NCBI GenBank assembly: GCA_905250115.1
Contig: CAJNOI010000017.1
Span: 510,685-574,684, forward strand
Direction of reading: 5' to 3'
Length of the DNA stretch: 64,000 nt
Source: Adineta steineri
Lineage: Eukaryota > Rotifera > Eurotatoria > Adinetida > Adinetidae
The translations under genes were made by a program, and so were the position numbers. How positions within the stretch are numbered: the stretch's first letter is position 1; each line of letters opens with the position of its first letter. Under the pieces are notes generated by a model. The model worked only from the letters and a program-made list of their open reading frames with translations, ran no database searches and had not been told where the DNA came from. This document shows positions 38,731 through 51,629 of the stretch, piece after piece.

Positions 38731-41059
38731 CGTATTCGTACGAGGCCGCACAGGATGAGAGATGCTCTGAGGAGGCTCTCAGAAAGCTTTCGAGATCGAT
38801 TGAAGAGGTTCGACTCCACTCACAACACAGACAAATATGTGCGTGTGTATATGTGTTTCTTGTTCGTTCTCACTCTTTTTTTTTCACATACACAAAAGAG
38901 ACCTCTTGTCTACATATTGAGAATAATCATTTCCTTTCGTTTTTATTTTTTTTTCACTCTCTTCTTGTCGTTCGTAGAATTTCTATTGGTTTAAACAAGT
39001 TTTCTATTTTTATTGGTTCACATAAGAAAAGGAAAAAAAGGAAAAAAAACCTATGAAAGAACAGAATAAAATACTTATCACGGATTGTAAATCAACAATA
39101 CACATTGGTGACAATTAATCTTCTCATTCAATTGATTATTGCTGAGAGAAAAACACTTGAGTTAAATCATAAAAAATAAATGAAATAAGTTCGAAAATTA
39201 ATTCGTACACCCGTGGTGAGGGAGAGAAAATAACAAAAAACGAATTTTATTTCTTTTCATAATTACTCATATAATTAGATCTAAACTGAGAAAAAAAGAA
39301 ATATTTCTGTTCTACACTTTCTTATTGAAAACAAAAACAAGATTTATTACAATGAAAATAGCTTGAGGATAAATTAAAATCATTCTATTTGTTTCCATAG
39401 TAATTTACCACTCGGATTTCCTTACTATTTTACTTTTTAAACAAGCATAATAGAAAAAAAAAAGAACGGAACCGGTATTATAAAGTGATCATTATATTAC
39501 CCAGTTTAACTGTATGCTTTTTTTTTCTTATTTTTTGATTTTACACGAATAAATCACTTCTCAAGAGTTCGATCATTATACGTTGTTGTTTTTTAGTAAT
39601 AAGAGAACTTTTATTTAATCTCTCCTATTTCACTAAAAAGAAAAGAATGTGATGTTCATACGAAAACAAATACTTGAACCGAAAAGCAAACTACACTCAG
39701 CTATGTCAAGATGTATAGTCTGATCTATAACATTATGTGAACTCGACTACATATTTCTATATTATATGAAAATGGCATAAGGTTCGTGTTTTTTTTTCTT
39801 AATAGAGCAGTAAAACTATGAACTACTCATCATTTTATTGATGATTTATATTCGATAGATCTAAGTAAACATCATAAATAATAACAACTAAATTATTATT
39901 AGAATAGAGTTGTTTTTTATTGAGAAAATAATGTCGATAAAACAAATAGTGTAATGTATTTTATTTAGATAAAAATGTTCTTGATGGTTCGTTTTTACTG
40001 AAAATAATTATATATTATATGTATTATTTATGATATAAGAATATATTGAAAATTCATTTGTTGTATTTCTGTTTTTAAATATTATATCCAAAAAATCGAT
40101 TTTCGTCAAAAAAATGGATTTTGAGATAAACACATGAGCATGACGCTTGAGTCGTCTACTTTATAAATCCGTAAAGATTTGATTGAATCTGTAACTTTTT
40201 TAAGGAAACTTTGTGAAAAAATTCAAGTTAGTTGAAGCCATTATTGCTTATATGGATCCAAAAATATCGTTTTTCTCAAAATCGAGTTTCTTGAAAAATA
40301 TCAATCTCTGAACAGGTTTTTCTCCACTATAGTTTACTCTATTAAACTGCGTTTTTTTTATTTGACTACCAATCTATGAGTAATCAGGTATTTTCTGAAA
40401 ACTCCTACATAGGGTTTTTAGAATTTCAAAGTTTTATAGATCCCACCGAAGAAAAAAAATCCTTTCCGTCATCCGAAGCACCAAGAAGTTCTCTTTCAAA
40501 TGAGACCAGCCCGAGCGCTCCATCTTGAAGTATATTGAAAAAATCCTTGTACGCGTGGGACCCCCATTTTGCCCCTTGGTACCTGTATATCTCCCGAACG
40601 GAAAGGGCTAGAGCCTTAAAGTTTTTTTTACAACTGTACCTCCATGGGTCGTGTATCTATATCTAGTTTGAATAAGTAAATAACGTGTTTTGGTGTCAAT
40701 CGCACTTCGGGTTTTAGATGACCACTTTATTGATTTTGATAGATCTTCATTCTTTGTGAAATACTATAACGATTACTAGATAAATTTACTTTTAAATAGA
40801 TTTATTATAAACTTCAGAAATAAATAATTCTATTTTTAATATTAATCCATTTTGTTTTATAATAAACGAAAATCTTTCGACGTCACATGATCAATATAGT
40901 TTTGGAAAAAAAAGCGTCTGTCTTAAAGATAATATTATGAGAATAGGATACAGATGTGTTAAATGATAACATCAGACTATAATAGGTGGGCGGTATATTT
41001 TGTATACGAGTAAAAATAAAAAGGACAGTTATTTTCTCGGACTTATTACAAGTATAGCC
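38731..41059. other. Intergenic upstream of NK2 copy b
   Basis: 2.3 kb. It contains a region of different texture at about 40080-40740 (listed separately). The rest is AT-rich with homopolymer runs and no coding signal. Confidence 0.5.
40080..40740. repeat. Unclassified, compositionally distinct block
   Basis: The right half (about 40430-40730) is clearly less AT-rich than its flanks, with sentence-like unique sequence (TATATCTCCCGAACGGAAAG, GTGGGACCCCCATTTTGCCC) but no open frame. The left half contains self-complementary phrases (ATCGATTTTCGTC / AAAATATCGTTTTTCTCAAA). It reads like a repeat copy or an insertion, but no terminal repeats or target duplication were found. Confidence 0.3.
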
Positions 41060-41858
41060 ATGATGAAATTTATTATTTGCTTCTGTTTCGTTGCTTTAGT
41101 TACAGTTAATGCTGTTCCATTTGAAGTTAGTTGTATCATTAAATAGATAAAATTTCTAATTCTTTTTCATTTATTATTAGTTAAGTGATGCAGCACTTGA
41201 ATATTTAGCTAATGTAAAATTAGCTGATTTGCCTGAATCAATTCGATCATCATTAACTACTTTGAAAGGTCGTAATGGTGATAACTCGTAAGTTAAGTAA
41301 ATTGATTCACTTGTTTTTTTCTCAGATTTGATATGTTCAAAGACATTGGTGTTGTATTAATGAACAACCTATTACAACCGTAACTGCAACAAAAATTGAA
41401 TATGGTACAAAAATTGTGCATACAAAAACAAAAGTAACATATTAAATTAAAAAAATGATTTAATTTACTAATAAACAGTTTATTTAGGTTGGTTATGTTA
41501 GTTGTGGTTTTATGGGCTCAATGAGATGCAGTCACTTCGTTGCAGCTACTCGGTTTATATTAATTATATATATAATATTTTCATCATTAATATTTTGGTT
41601 TTTCTAGAGCGGAAATATATAGCTATATACAAACATTTCAAATTCCTAATATGAATGCATGCGCTAGTCATGAAGTTAAATGTTGTTCTGGTTATTTACT
41701 TGTAAGAAGAAACAAATAATTCATTGTTTTTCTTTTTTTTAATACTAATATTTATTTTTTAGGTTGCTGAAAATTGTCATTCATTCACCGAATTAGTCGC
41801 ACAACAAGAATTAATTCAATTTTTATCCCAACTTGGTTTACTTGGTATCGGAAAATAA
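41060..41858 (+). CDS. Small secreted cysteine-rich protein, 172 aa
   Basis: Six exons (41060-41125, 41181-41287, 41343-41433, 41488-41552, 41608-41701, 41763-41858), in frame. A signal peptide (MMKFIICFCFVALVTVNA) is followed by a Leu/Ala/Ser-rich spacer and a module with eight cysteines: HWCCINE, SCGF, RCSH, NACASHEVKCCSG and ENCHSF. An even number of cysteines in this spacing suggests four disulfide bonds in a secreted domain. I do not recognise the family. Several very short exons make the model less sure in its third exon, whose acceptor was chosen because it restores an open frame with the cysteines. Confidence 0.7.
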
Positions 41859-42063
41859 ATGATTGAATGAAATATTTCAAATAAACGAAAATATCTATCT
41901 TCGTAATACTAACGAACGATAGATAGATTATTTATGAAATAAAAATATTTTATCTAATGAAAAAGAGCAACGTCATGCATCTTTATTTATAATAGATTTC
42001 ACAGTATTTACTATTAGATAAATAATATCTCTATATTTGAGCATATAAAAAAAATAAATGTTT

Positions 42064-43348
42064 TTATGTATCATCAGTTGTAAAAGGAGTTGAACGTGGA
42101 CGAGATGGTAGTACAAAAGTTTGTCGGTGATTAAATGTTTGTTCATTTAAACGTGATAATTTAATAGACACTGATTTTTTACGTTGTAAATGAAGTTGAA
42201 AAGTTTTTTTACGTAATAATGAACTTGTCATTAATAAAATTGGAAAATGTGTACAATGATGAATTATTTCCATTAAATCAAAAATCATAGCTAAATTATT
42301 TGTTGGTATTGTTTTACCAGAAATTATTCCCCAAACACCTAAAATTCCAATAGGACATGTTAGAATAACAAAAACTATACTCGATAATATCATATAAATA
42401 ACAACACTATGTTCTCTCCAATCATCTGTATTATTTGCACCTAAATGATTTCGACGTTGATGTGTACGACGTTTTAAACCAATAATTAATATAATATTTG
42501 TAAATATAATCATTAATGGTAAAATAATATTATTTAAACCAAGATTTTCAATAAATAAAAATTTTGTTACTGAAAATAAATAACCATATGCATGATAATA
42601 TGCATTATTACATATATATATATTTGAATAATTAAATAATGTAAAATAACAAAACGTAACATCAAATGGCCAGAAAAGAAATGGATGATTGTAAATAATT
42701 ACAATTATAACTATAAATAATGTTATCCAACATGCACGTTGTCGAGTTATTAACCAACGACGATCTATTGTCCATACTTTTATATTACGTTCAACACCTG
42801 AAGAAATAGATTATTTATAAGACCTCGAAAATATGTTGTTAATTTTTCTTTTATAAAAAATTCTAGTTGCTTAATTCCTGAATGAAATGATAGAGGAAAT
42901 GCATGTAATTATAATGAATAATGTTCAAAGAAGAGAAAACCTAGATCTTTTTGTGTTAAGTTTGTATTCAATTGATTTCAAAGAAATATCTGTAGATGAT
43001 AATATTTCAATTACCTAATGCACAAAGAAATGCATAAGATGCATTCTCACTTGTCATTGTTAAAAACCATGTTATTGAACAAACAAAATACGGATGTTGA
43101 ATATAAACAAATAATAAATGAAGAAAATATTCGGCTATTAATTTAATAATATCAGCTATTGACAATGCAATTATAAATATAGCATATGGTGTGTTAAAAA
43201 GGGATTTTGTTCGAATAAAAAGTATACAGGAGCAACTATTCAGTATACAACCGATAGTTGCTAAAAAGAATCCGATTATAAAAAATGATAAAATCATCTG
43301 TGAATCAGCAGTAACATGGCATGAAGCATTCATCATTAATACGTTCAC
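42064..43348 (-). CDS. Rhodopsin-family GPCR, atypical
   Basis: Two exons (43015-43348, 42064-42797), 355 aa, seven hydrophobic segments. TM1 (FFIIGFFLATIGCILNS) keeps the class A Asn, TM2 has SIADI where LAxAD is usual, and the first-loop and second-loop cysteines are present (FVCSITWFL, FCYF). The DRY motif at the end of TM3 is ERN (GVERNIKVW), split by an intron just before it. TM7 lacks NPxxY (HFPILLMTSSLL). TM6 has TCPIG in place of CWxP. The tail is short and rich in Ser/Thr. The general layout is like the peptide-receptor-related orphan GPCRs that are expanded in rotifers and flatworms; ligand unknown. Confidence 0.82.
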
Positions 43349-44858
43349 AGATTAATCGGAGAGTAACGGATACGTATATATTACGATTTGAACGAGTATA
43401 AGAGAATGTGTCTATCTTTTTTCTTACATAAAAAAAACAGACCGGAAACGAGAGAAAAAACTCGGATGATCTATCAGTAATTGTGATAGCCTGTCAAATT
43501 CTTTTTTAATAAAAAATATTAGTTCAGTTTATTCTTAAAAATAAATTAATCCATCTATTTAATCTTGTTCTCAGATTTGTATTTTAATTATAAAATAAAC
43601 AATTTGATAATACAAAGTAGAAGAAAGGACGTCTATTTTCAATTTATGTAAATATATTTTTCATGCATAGTTTTTTTTTGAATTTTATCCAAAACAAACC
43701 ATCATAATATTAACTCATGTTTTATATTGATAGAACGCGTGTATATTGATTAGTAATTCAATATATATCCATGTAACAATTACAAAGATTACATGTTTTT
43801 TTTATTATTTAACTATTGCAAATAGACATGATAATCGTCATACAAATTTTATGATTATTACGTTTTAAAAGTACATTCTAAATTTTAATAATTAAAAAAT
43901 TTCTTTTTTCATTGTAAAATTATTTATTTTAATTAAAATTATTTATAATCAAATATCATCTTATGTCAAAGTCAATATGTCATTTTGAATAGACAGATGT
44001 ATTAATTAGATTTTAACCTAATAATTGTAATTGGGCGTACATTCTGACGACTATGACAAAAAAAATTTTAAATTTCTTTATTATAAAGGAAATAATTCCA
44101 ATTCAGTTGAAGCAAATATAGTTCTAAACTATATCATATTGAAATAATGAAATTATCTGTAATTTTCCGTAATATATATATATATATTCAATTGATTATA
44201 CATGTCAGTATAATCGAAATGTTTATTAAATGAGAACTTGTTAAGCAATGAATTTATCGGTAATCATCTCTATTTCAATTATTTTATCCTTATAAAAGAA
44301 ATGGAAAAAATTATAAACATATCTTTCGTGATAGATTAATGATCTACAAATCCGGAAGGAAGAAGATACATACTTACACATCAGTAGGATGGAAACGTTC
44401 TTAACTAGCAAGAACGAACAAGAAAGAAAACCTTATCATACGATGTTAATGCTATTTGCTAGAGGCTAATATTTACAATTGACATACTTCATATATATTT
44501 CATTTATAAAACTATAAGCAAGTCAAATAAAAGACATTACAGAATAGCTTGAATGTAAATATCTTTAGCCTTAACTTAAATGCAACTGTCTGTAACATTA
44601 CCTTTGAAATTTTCTAATCTAACTCCATCAGTTTTTGACATTATAAGACTCCTTAACTAGAAACGAATAAATAATATTTAATTATCAGACGAGATTGTAT
44701 AGATTCGTTTGTTGATTTCATATAAATAGACAAATATATATTTCATAACAAAATAGACAGAAAAATAAGGTCTGTTATATAATTAAGTTCAAAATGCCAT
44801 ATTTCCCTTTTCATTATAAATAGTTAATACATTTATATTACATAATAAAACAAAATAA
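43349..44858. other. Intergenic
   Basis: 1.5 kb of very AT-rich DNA with a TA run near 44172-44188. No gene or repeat element was recognised. Confidence 0.55.
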
Positions 44859-46213
44859 CTAAGACCATGATTCCCATTCATCATCAAATTCATCATCTGG
44901 TTTTTTCGTTGTTTTTATACTGTTTTGTACAGATGAACTTTCATCTATACTTATTTGTTGAAGCGCGTTAGATAGATTTGAATTAGCTTTAGATGTATCG
45001 AGATCTGTTTCATCAAATTCACGTTCCCAACTATCACCTGAAACTAAAAATTAAAGAATTAGATTATTATTTTTATTTGAAGCGCCTTTTTTACCTGTAT
45101 CACTTTCTGTTTTTTCATTAGTTATAGTTTCGGAAGTGATTGCAATAATTGGTGTTGATTGTTGATTTACAATGGAAGTGTCATGTAACCATTCATCCTC
45201 TAAAGAAAAAGAACTTCTATTAAATATTGAGAGATAAATAATTTACCTGGTCCATCCCAATCATTTCCTGAATTTTCATTACATATTTCATGTGCACGTT
45301 TTAATAAATTTAATCGTTTTTTTTCATCTTCATCAAGTTGATATAAACGAAAATAATATCGTGACCAGAAATCATTGTATGTTGTACATGCAGGTACAAG
45401 ACGTGCATGGAATGAACGAACATGTGGAGCATCAATTAATAATTGTGATATATCACTTTTACATTTTTCAACATTAAAATCACTTGTTTCAAGCCAAGTT
45501 TTATATGTTTCTGTTGGTAATGGATCAGTCAAATATGTTGATTCATCATTTTGTATTCGGAGTTTTTCATTCTAAAAGTAAAATAATCTGTAGATATTAA
45601 TAATACGAAAGAAAGACCTAGTTAACTTCATCAAAAATTTCGTAGATATTACATATTAATGATTAGTAAGCATAACTGAGAGTCTATATTTTATTTTATT
45701 ACTTTCATACATATAACTAACTTTATCTGATATATTAATTAGTTTATTTAGTATGAGCATGACTTGCTTTATACATATATTTACCAAACAGTTCTCGAAT
45801 TTTAGTTTAAAGGAGATTTGAAATAGATCTATATATTCTTATATGTAAGTTCAATAGTCAATTTAGGAATATATATATTACGTTAAGTCGATCAAATGTT
45901 GTTGATGCTACAATATGTTTTCCATCATCATTATGTAATCTCGGTATAATTCCAAGATCATCAACCTAAATAAATATCATATATCTCTAAAGGAAAACTT
46001 CGTATAAAAAATCTTACAGATTGATTTTTTATTTTATTTAAATAAGTTTCAGCATCGCTTTTAACTGTTGTTGTAAATTCTGATATATCTTTACGTACAA
46101 ATTCGAGTGCATCAATCGACTAGAATATAAAACTAAGATTAAAATCATTCTAGATGAATTTTTTTTACTTTGTCACGAACAATTTGAAAAGTAGATGTAA
46201 ACCAATTAGACAT
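44859..46213 (-). CDS. BSD domain-containing protein 1
   Basis: Six exons (46169-46213, 46018-46119, 45882-45965, 45247-45571, 45095-45199, 44859-45043), 281 aa. The N-terminus MSNWFTSTFQIVRDK and a helical stretch with EFVRKDISEF match the BSDC1/SYAP1 group. The BSD domain is clear: YKTWLETSDFNVEKCKSDI, then LLIDAPHVRSF, LVPACTTYNDFW and SRYYFRLYQL, with the W..F and FW..Y residues that name the fold. The acidic C-terminus ends DDEFDDEWESWS, typical of BSDC1. Function in the cytosol is poorly known. Confidence 0.88.
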
Positions 46214-46419
46214 TATATCTAAAATATTGACTGACAACAATAAGAGATTCGATTTTTATTGATTAAATAATAAAATATGCCACTGTTACATCAACGGGTT
46301 AAGAAATAAAATACATATACACAATAACAACAACAGAAAAATAGATTATATTTATCAATTGCACTTTTCCAAATAAATAATTATTTTTTTTTTTGAATAT
46401 CTGATTAGAATTTTTCTTT

Positions 46420-48738
46420 TTAATCGTCACACCGAGCTCCATCACGAATGCAAGCAATTATATTTGATACACTAAGAGTTGTACCAGCAATAAATACATA
46501 TAAACCAAAACTAATTATTAATAAATTTAACATTAATTGCCATTTATAACGACCAAGACCATCAGGCCAAAATGTTATTGATTCACATATTGGAGGAAAT
46601 ATAACTGATAATGCTGTAGATGCTACAGCTCCGACTAAATTTATAAAAATCAAATTAAGAAATTCCTTTATATAAATTTAAATATTATATACCTAAAGAT
46701 ATGACAAGGCCAAGGTTAGGAATCAATGCAGCGATAATAACTGAAATAGATAAAGAAATCGTATCTTAATCTTATATATTAATTGTTCTTCATCGACGTA
46801 CATGTAATAAGAATAAGACCAATTCGAAAGGCATGTTCACATTTTTCGACTGTTATTTCACCGTATCGATAAAAAACTTTACGACATAAACGTGGCCATA
46901 GGAGTGAAAATGGAACATAAAATTGTAAATTGTATGTTAAAAATACTGCTACAGCATACATAATTTTAGTAATTTGATATACTCTATTTAAATTAAAATG
47001 AATAGAAATAAATTGATTCAGTCATTCATTGAACTTACATATTATCATTCGGTAAATTAAGTGTAATCGAACCAAGTGCATCAGATCCATATCGAATATA
47101 GCCAAAAAATCCAACGAAAAAATATAGAGTAGTAACGATAATTATGCCTATATTAAGTACTCCAGTCACTCCACCATAAGATTCTGGTTCTTTCATTTTT
47201 TGTTGAATTGGTAAAACCTAATTACATGTAGATTAATTCTAGAATTCTTTCCTGTTTTATACATACCAGACCAATTCCTTCGAATACATACATTGCAGCT
47301 GCAAAAAATACTGGCCATTCTGATGGTGGTGTTATAAGAGGCAACTGTTTAAGTGGAATGTGATCTTGAACAACATACTGCATAATTACAATTAATCCTA
47401 ACAAGAAATTAATTATTTAATTCAGTAAAAATTTGTTTTCTTTCTTTTTTTGTACCTCCAATAGTAATTATATTAGCAGCAAGTGAAATTGGTGCAAGTA
47501 CTTTGAGACTTCGAATGAATGAAAAACCAATGACAAGTAATAACATTATAAATTGATAAACTTGAATCGGTAGATTATGAACGAAATAATGATCGACAAC
47601 CTATTTAAGCATTACAAAATTAATTAACTAATCTCAACCTTCAATACTATTTAAAACAAATAAGCAATTATTATATAATCCAATTTACAAAAAAATCTTC
47701 TTATTTCAAAAGTAATTAGAATGTCATACATTATCACAGTAATTCATGTGGTATTTCAAGATAGGAATGATACCAATGTATCTTATCTTGTAAATGTACT
47801 GAATCTAATGGATGTCTTGCTGAGAATGTAGGAAGGATTCTTAATATTCGATCGTGTTTACTAACTTACCTGTTTAATACTAGCTGGTACAAATACGAAG
47901 TACACTGCGCAAAATCCAAGTTGTGTTACAACAATAAAACCATCAATAATAAATCTAATAAGAAAAAAAAACAAATCAATACAGTTATTCAAAACGATTA
48001 ATATTCTTACTTTCCCAGCTTTGCATAACGATGTACACATCTCCAGCGACATGTTGCTAATGTATATCGCATAATATCTCCAAAATCACATTTTTGTCGT
48101 GATATACTACAATTGAAAATATATATTTAGTATCGATATATTCATTTTATTTGAACTAACCGATATTGATAATGACTATGACATCGAAGAAGTTGATGCA
48201 TACAATATAATGTCATTGCACCCATAATCCAAAAAGCAATAGGTCCAAACTTAAATAATTATCTATATAATATTCATATATGTAATAAAGACAATCTACA
48301 TACGAGTATTCCAGCTTTTGATAATGCATAAGGAAATGCAAGAATACCAGCTCCAATATTACCTTTGATTATATGCATTAAAGTTTCTAGTTTTCTATTT
48401 AAAAAGAAAACAATTTTTTTTTCTAATTGATATATAACCAAAAAAAACGAATAAGATTTACGTTGTTTTATTCTCGTTTTGTTCACCATAAATTGAAGAA
48501 ACCAATGGCGCAACCTAAATTATTTATAATCCATTATATTTATACAAATATATATATATATATATCATACAGCTTCATTCTCATTGTTTTCATCCAAATG
48601 AGATATCATTGAACTCGTATCATCATGAGCTTTGTATAGAAGAGGAAGATCCGGCTGTTCAGTGAAAGGTGTTGATGCTGAAGCATTATTTGGTTCAGAT
48701 AAAATTCCTGATGGACTACGGCTTGGTGGATTTGACAT
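46420..48738 (-). CDS. SLC36-type proton-coupled amino-acid transporter
   Basis: Ten or more exons; about 11 membrane segments and a cytosolic N-terminus (MSNPPSRSPSGILSEPNN). The family hallmark LMHIIKGNIGAGILAFPYAL followed by SKAG matches the PAT/SLC36 start of TM1, and FGPIAFWIMGAMTLYCMHQL matches TM2. Further along, PVFFAAAMYVFEGIGLVLPI, TLNLPN and YAVAVFLTYNLQFYVP correspond to TM6-TM9 of PAT1-4. It should move small neutral amino acids with protons across lysosomal or plasma membranes and feed mTORC1 sensing. It shares its 3' neighbourhood with BSDC1 on the same strand, 207 bp away. Introns are all short except one of about 230 bp (near 47640-47860). Confidence 0.9.
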
Positions 48739-49327
48739 TGTAATTTTATTCGGATCTTCTTAAATAAAAAAAGAACAAAAAATTTTTTATTTTATAAACA
48801 ATAGTCGTAAAATTTATCTGTTACTCATAAATAAACAATAGTAGAAAAAGTCAAGTAGTGTTTTTTCCTGTTTGTAGTAATTTATTCTAAGTCAATAAGA
48901 AAAACAAACAAGCAATTACTTTTTTTTATATCTTACCTTCAAGCTTCTAAAGCGATGTTATTTTTGTTCTGTGTAGATTTCCGCAATGACTATTGTTACA
49001 CATTAATGTTTATTAGAAAAACTTGGAAAAGCTAATCATAAGAAAAATGAACCAATAGAAATCTTTTATCTATCCTCCTGTCAAATAAATACATAACATC
49101 GATTGTAGCACACTCTTACAATTGGCCTACTAGTTCTTTTTTTTCTGCAAATAGTTGATGATGATGTTTATTGTTTTTTTTACCTTTCTTTTAAGCGAGA
49201 AAGCAAAAAAATAATAAAATCAATCAACCTGAAAATTATTCTTATTTGCCTATTTATCTTTGATATTACTCAATTATATAAATAATAATAAAAATAATAA
49301 TATCATAATATTTAATTTATTTCAATA
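48739..49327. other. Intergenic between divergent genes
   Basis: 589 bp between the SLC36 gene (minus) and the HMG-box gene (plus), so it should contain both promoters. No repeat was seen. Confidence 0.55.
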
Positions 49328-51393
49328 ATGCCTAAAAGACCTTTGGATGCGAATAAACCTCGTGGACCAGTAACAGCTTATGCTTTATTTGTTCGAACTT
49401 GTCGAGATGAATTACGACGTAAATATCCTCAATTAACAGTTGATTATAATGTTATTGCAAAGAAATGTTCAGAACGTTGGAAAGCTATGAATGATACTGA
49501 AAAAAAACGTTTTAATGATACAGCTGATTTACAACGTAAACGATATAAAGAAGAAATGGCAACATACTTACAAGAACAATCAGCTAAACAACAACAACAA
49601 TTACAACAATCTGCTACATCATCTATATTACTTCAAACACCATCAACACAATATCTTGTTGAACCACAACAACAACAACATAAATTAATTATTCCTACAC
49701 AAACACAACATACAGCAACAACAACACTTGTTACTTTACCAAAGAAACCAGCAAGAAAACGCGAAAGAAAACCTAAAGATCCACTTGCACCTAAAAAACC
49801 ACTATCAGCTTATTTTCTTTTTTGTGCTGATGAACGACCTAAAGTACATGGTTCACAAACAGGTAAGAAAAAAAACACAAATCATTTTCGATCTTTAAAT
49901 TAAATATTTAAAGTAAAACACACAGAATGAAAAAATCATTTCTAAGTTTTCTTACACTCAACAATCTTCGTCCAGTATTTTTTTTTCCTCAAATATTAGT
50001 TGATAGAATTCTGTATAGATACAGATAGAGAGAAATAAATGAGAAGGAAAATCAATTTACTTCTTGTTGTCAATTGTAATAGGAAAAGAGTACGCACATT
50101 ATTTTGTTTGTACTCTGTATCCTATCTGTCAATCAAATTAGATGTACCAGAAGGCACTGTGTATTACGTATTTTTTTGCTCTATTTATAATATATTTAAT
50201 ATTAAATGAAATATGATAATATAATAGTATAAATAAACAACGGAGATGCACTATAAATGAAAAAGTATGAGTAATAGTCTAGAACATAATATGATGTACT
50301 ATTTCAAATATATCTAGGAAGGATAATCTATCTCTCGTTAATAAAATCAGGAAATGATATGTTCTAGTTCTTAATTTTTAACACTTATTTACGAATGAAG
50401 ATTTCATTATATGTTAATGACTTCTTTTTTTAAACATATAAATTATTATTCTAAAATTTCTCTTTATGTGTAAAAGAATAATTTCGCAGAATTTTTTCTT
50501 AATAATGTCTTCTTAATTATTTGTGAATGTTCCTAAAGTCAACATATTGAATGCAATATTTTTTGCATTATTCCTTGTTTTGTTTTTTATTATATTTCTT
50601 AATCAATTCTTTCCTTTTCTATTTGACAAAGAAACCTATAGAAAAAATATTAGACGCATATATATATATTTACAATAAAAAAGAAATAAAGACAAAAAAC
50701 AAGTTATTTTTAATACGTAGTTGATTCAACCAGGTGAATAGGCAATACATTTTCATTATAAAAAAAAATACAAGCTGATTATTGTCTTTCGATGATTGCA
50801 TTTATACTTTAGCGATGTACTCGGTTAAATTCTTCTTTTAAAAAAAAAAGAGATGAATATAAATAAAGTCTCGATTAAAGAAAAGAATATTATGTGTAAG
50901 TGTTTTTCATACGTGAAAATATAATTGTAACTATTTATAGGTTTGCACTTATAATTTTGTATACGATATAAAAATAATTTATTTGTATTTTTTGAATTAA
51001 AAATTAAAATTTTTCTAAATAATAGGCATGTCTGTAAGTGATGTGGCACGAGAACTTGGTGTTCGATGGAAAAGTGCACCAGCTGAACTAAAAACCAAAT
51101 ATGAACAAGCAGCATCAGAGAAAAAACATGTTTATCAAGCTGAAATGGCAATTTATAAACATCAAACATCGAATGGTTCATCACCTCCTGAAACTCCTCA
51201 AACACCTTTAACACCTCATGATTATCCACCAACTTACTCATCATCTTCTATTCAACAACATTCACAATTACAACAATTACTTCTTCAACAACCACAAAGT
51301 TTTAATTCATATGATAATGGTGATACATCTGAGAATCCAGCTGAATTTGATATGATATCAGGTGTAAATCCAGTTGATGAAAACGATGATTAG
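49328..51393 (+). CDS. Two-HMG-box protein, HMGB/DSP1-like
   Basis: Two exons (49328-49862, 51026-51393), 300 aa, separated by a 1.16-kb intron that interrupts box B. Box A: KPRGPVTAYALFVRTCRDEL...YNVIAKKCSERWKAM...KRFNDTADLQRKRYKEEM. A glutamine/threonine-rich linker follows, then a basic stretch KKPARKRERKPKDP and box B: APKKPLSAYFLFCADERPKV / GMSVSDVARELGVRWKSA...KKHVYQAEMAIY. Box order and linker fit Drosophila DSP1 and HMGB proteins: DNA-bending chromatin factors. The acidic tail of HMGB is reduced to a short D/E-containing end (NPVDENDD). Confidence 0.92.
49863..51025 (+). other. Long intron of the HMG-box gene
   Basis: 1.16 kb, unusually long for this window. It is AT-rich with no element boundaries or nested coding frame seen. 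Confidence 0.6.
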
Positions 51394-51629
51394 TTCTTGT
51401 AATAACAATATAACACTAGCTATTTATATTTTTCTCTTTGTTTGTTTGTTTGTTTGTTTATTTGTAAGTGATTACGTGTGTCTCTATATTTTCATTCAGA
51501 TATCTGTTCTGGTGCTTGTGCGTATTAAAAAGCACGAAAACGGGAAGAAAATAACACACGTCAGAATAGATAAAATTAAATGTATTTTTTTCCTTTTTTT
51601 TTCTTTGTCCGTTCTAGAAATCATGTAAG

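Noticed and set aside
38230-38751. 173-codon minus-strand frame rich in His, Ile and Gln
   Set aside because: Overlaps NK2 copy b in another frame; its composition mirrors the Ser/Thr-rich real frame.
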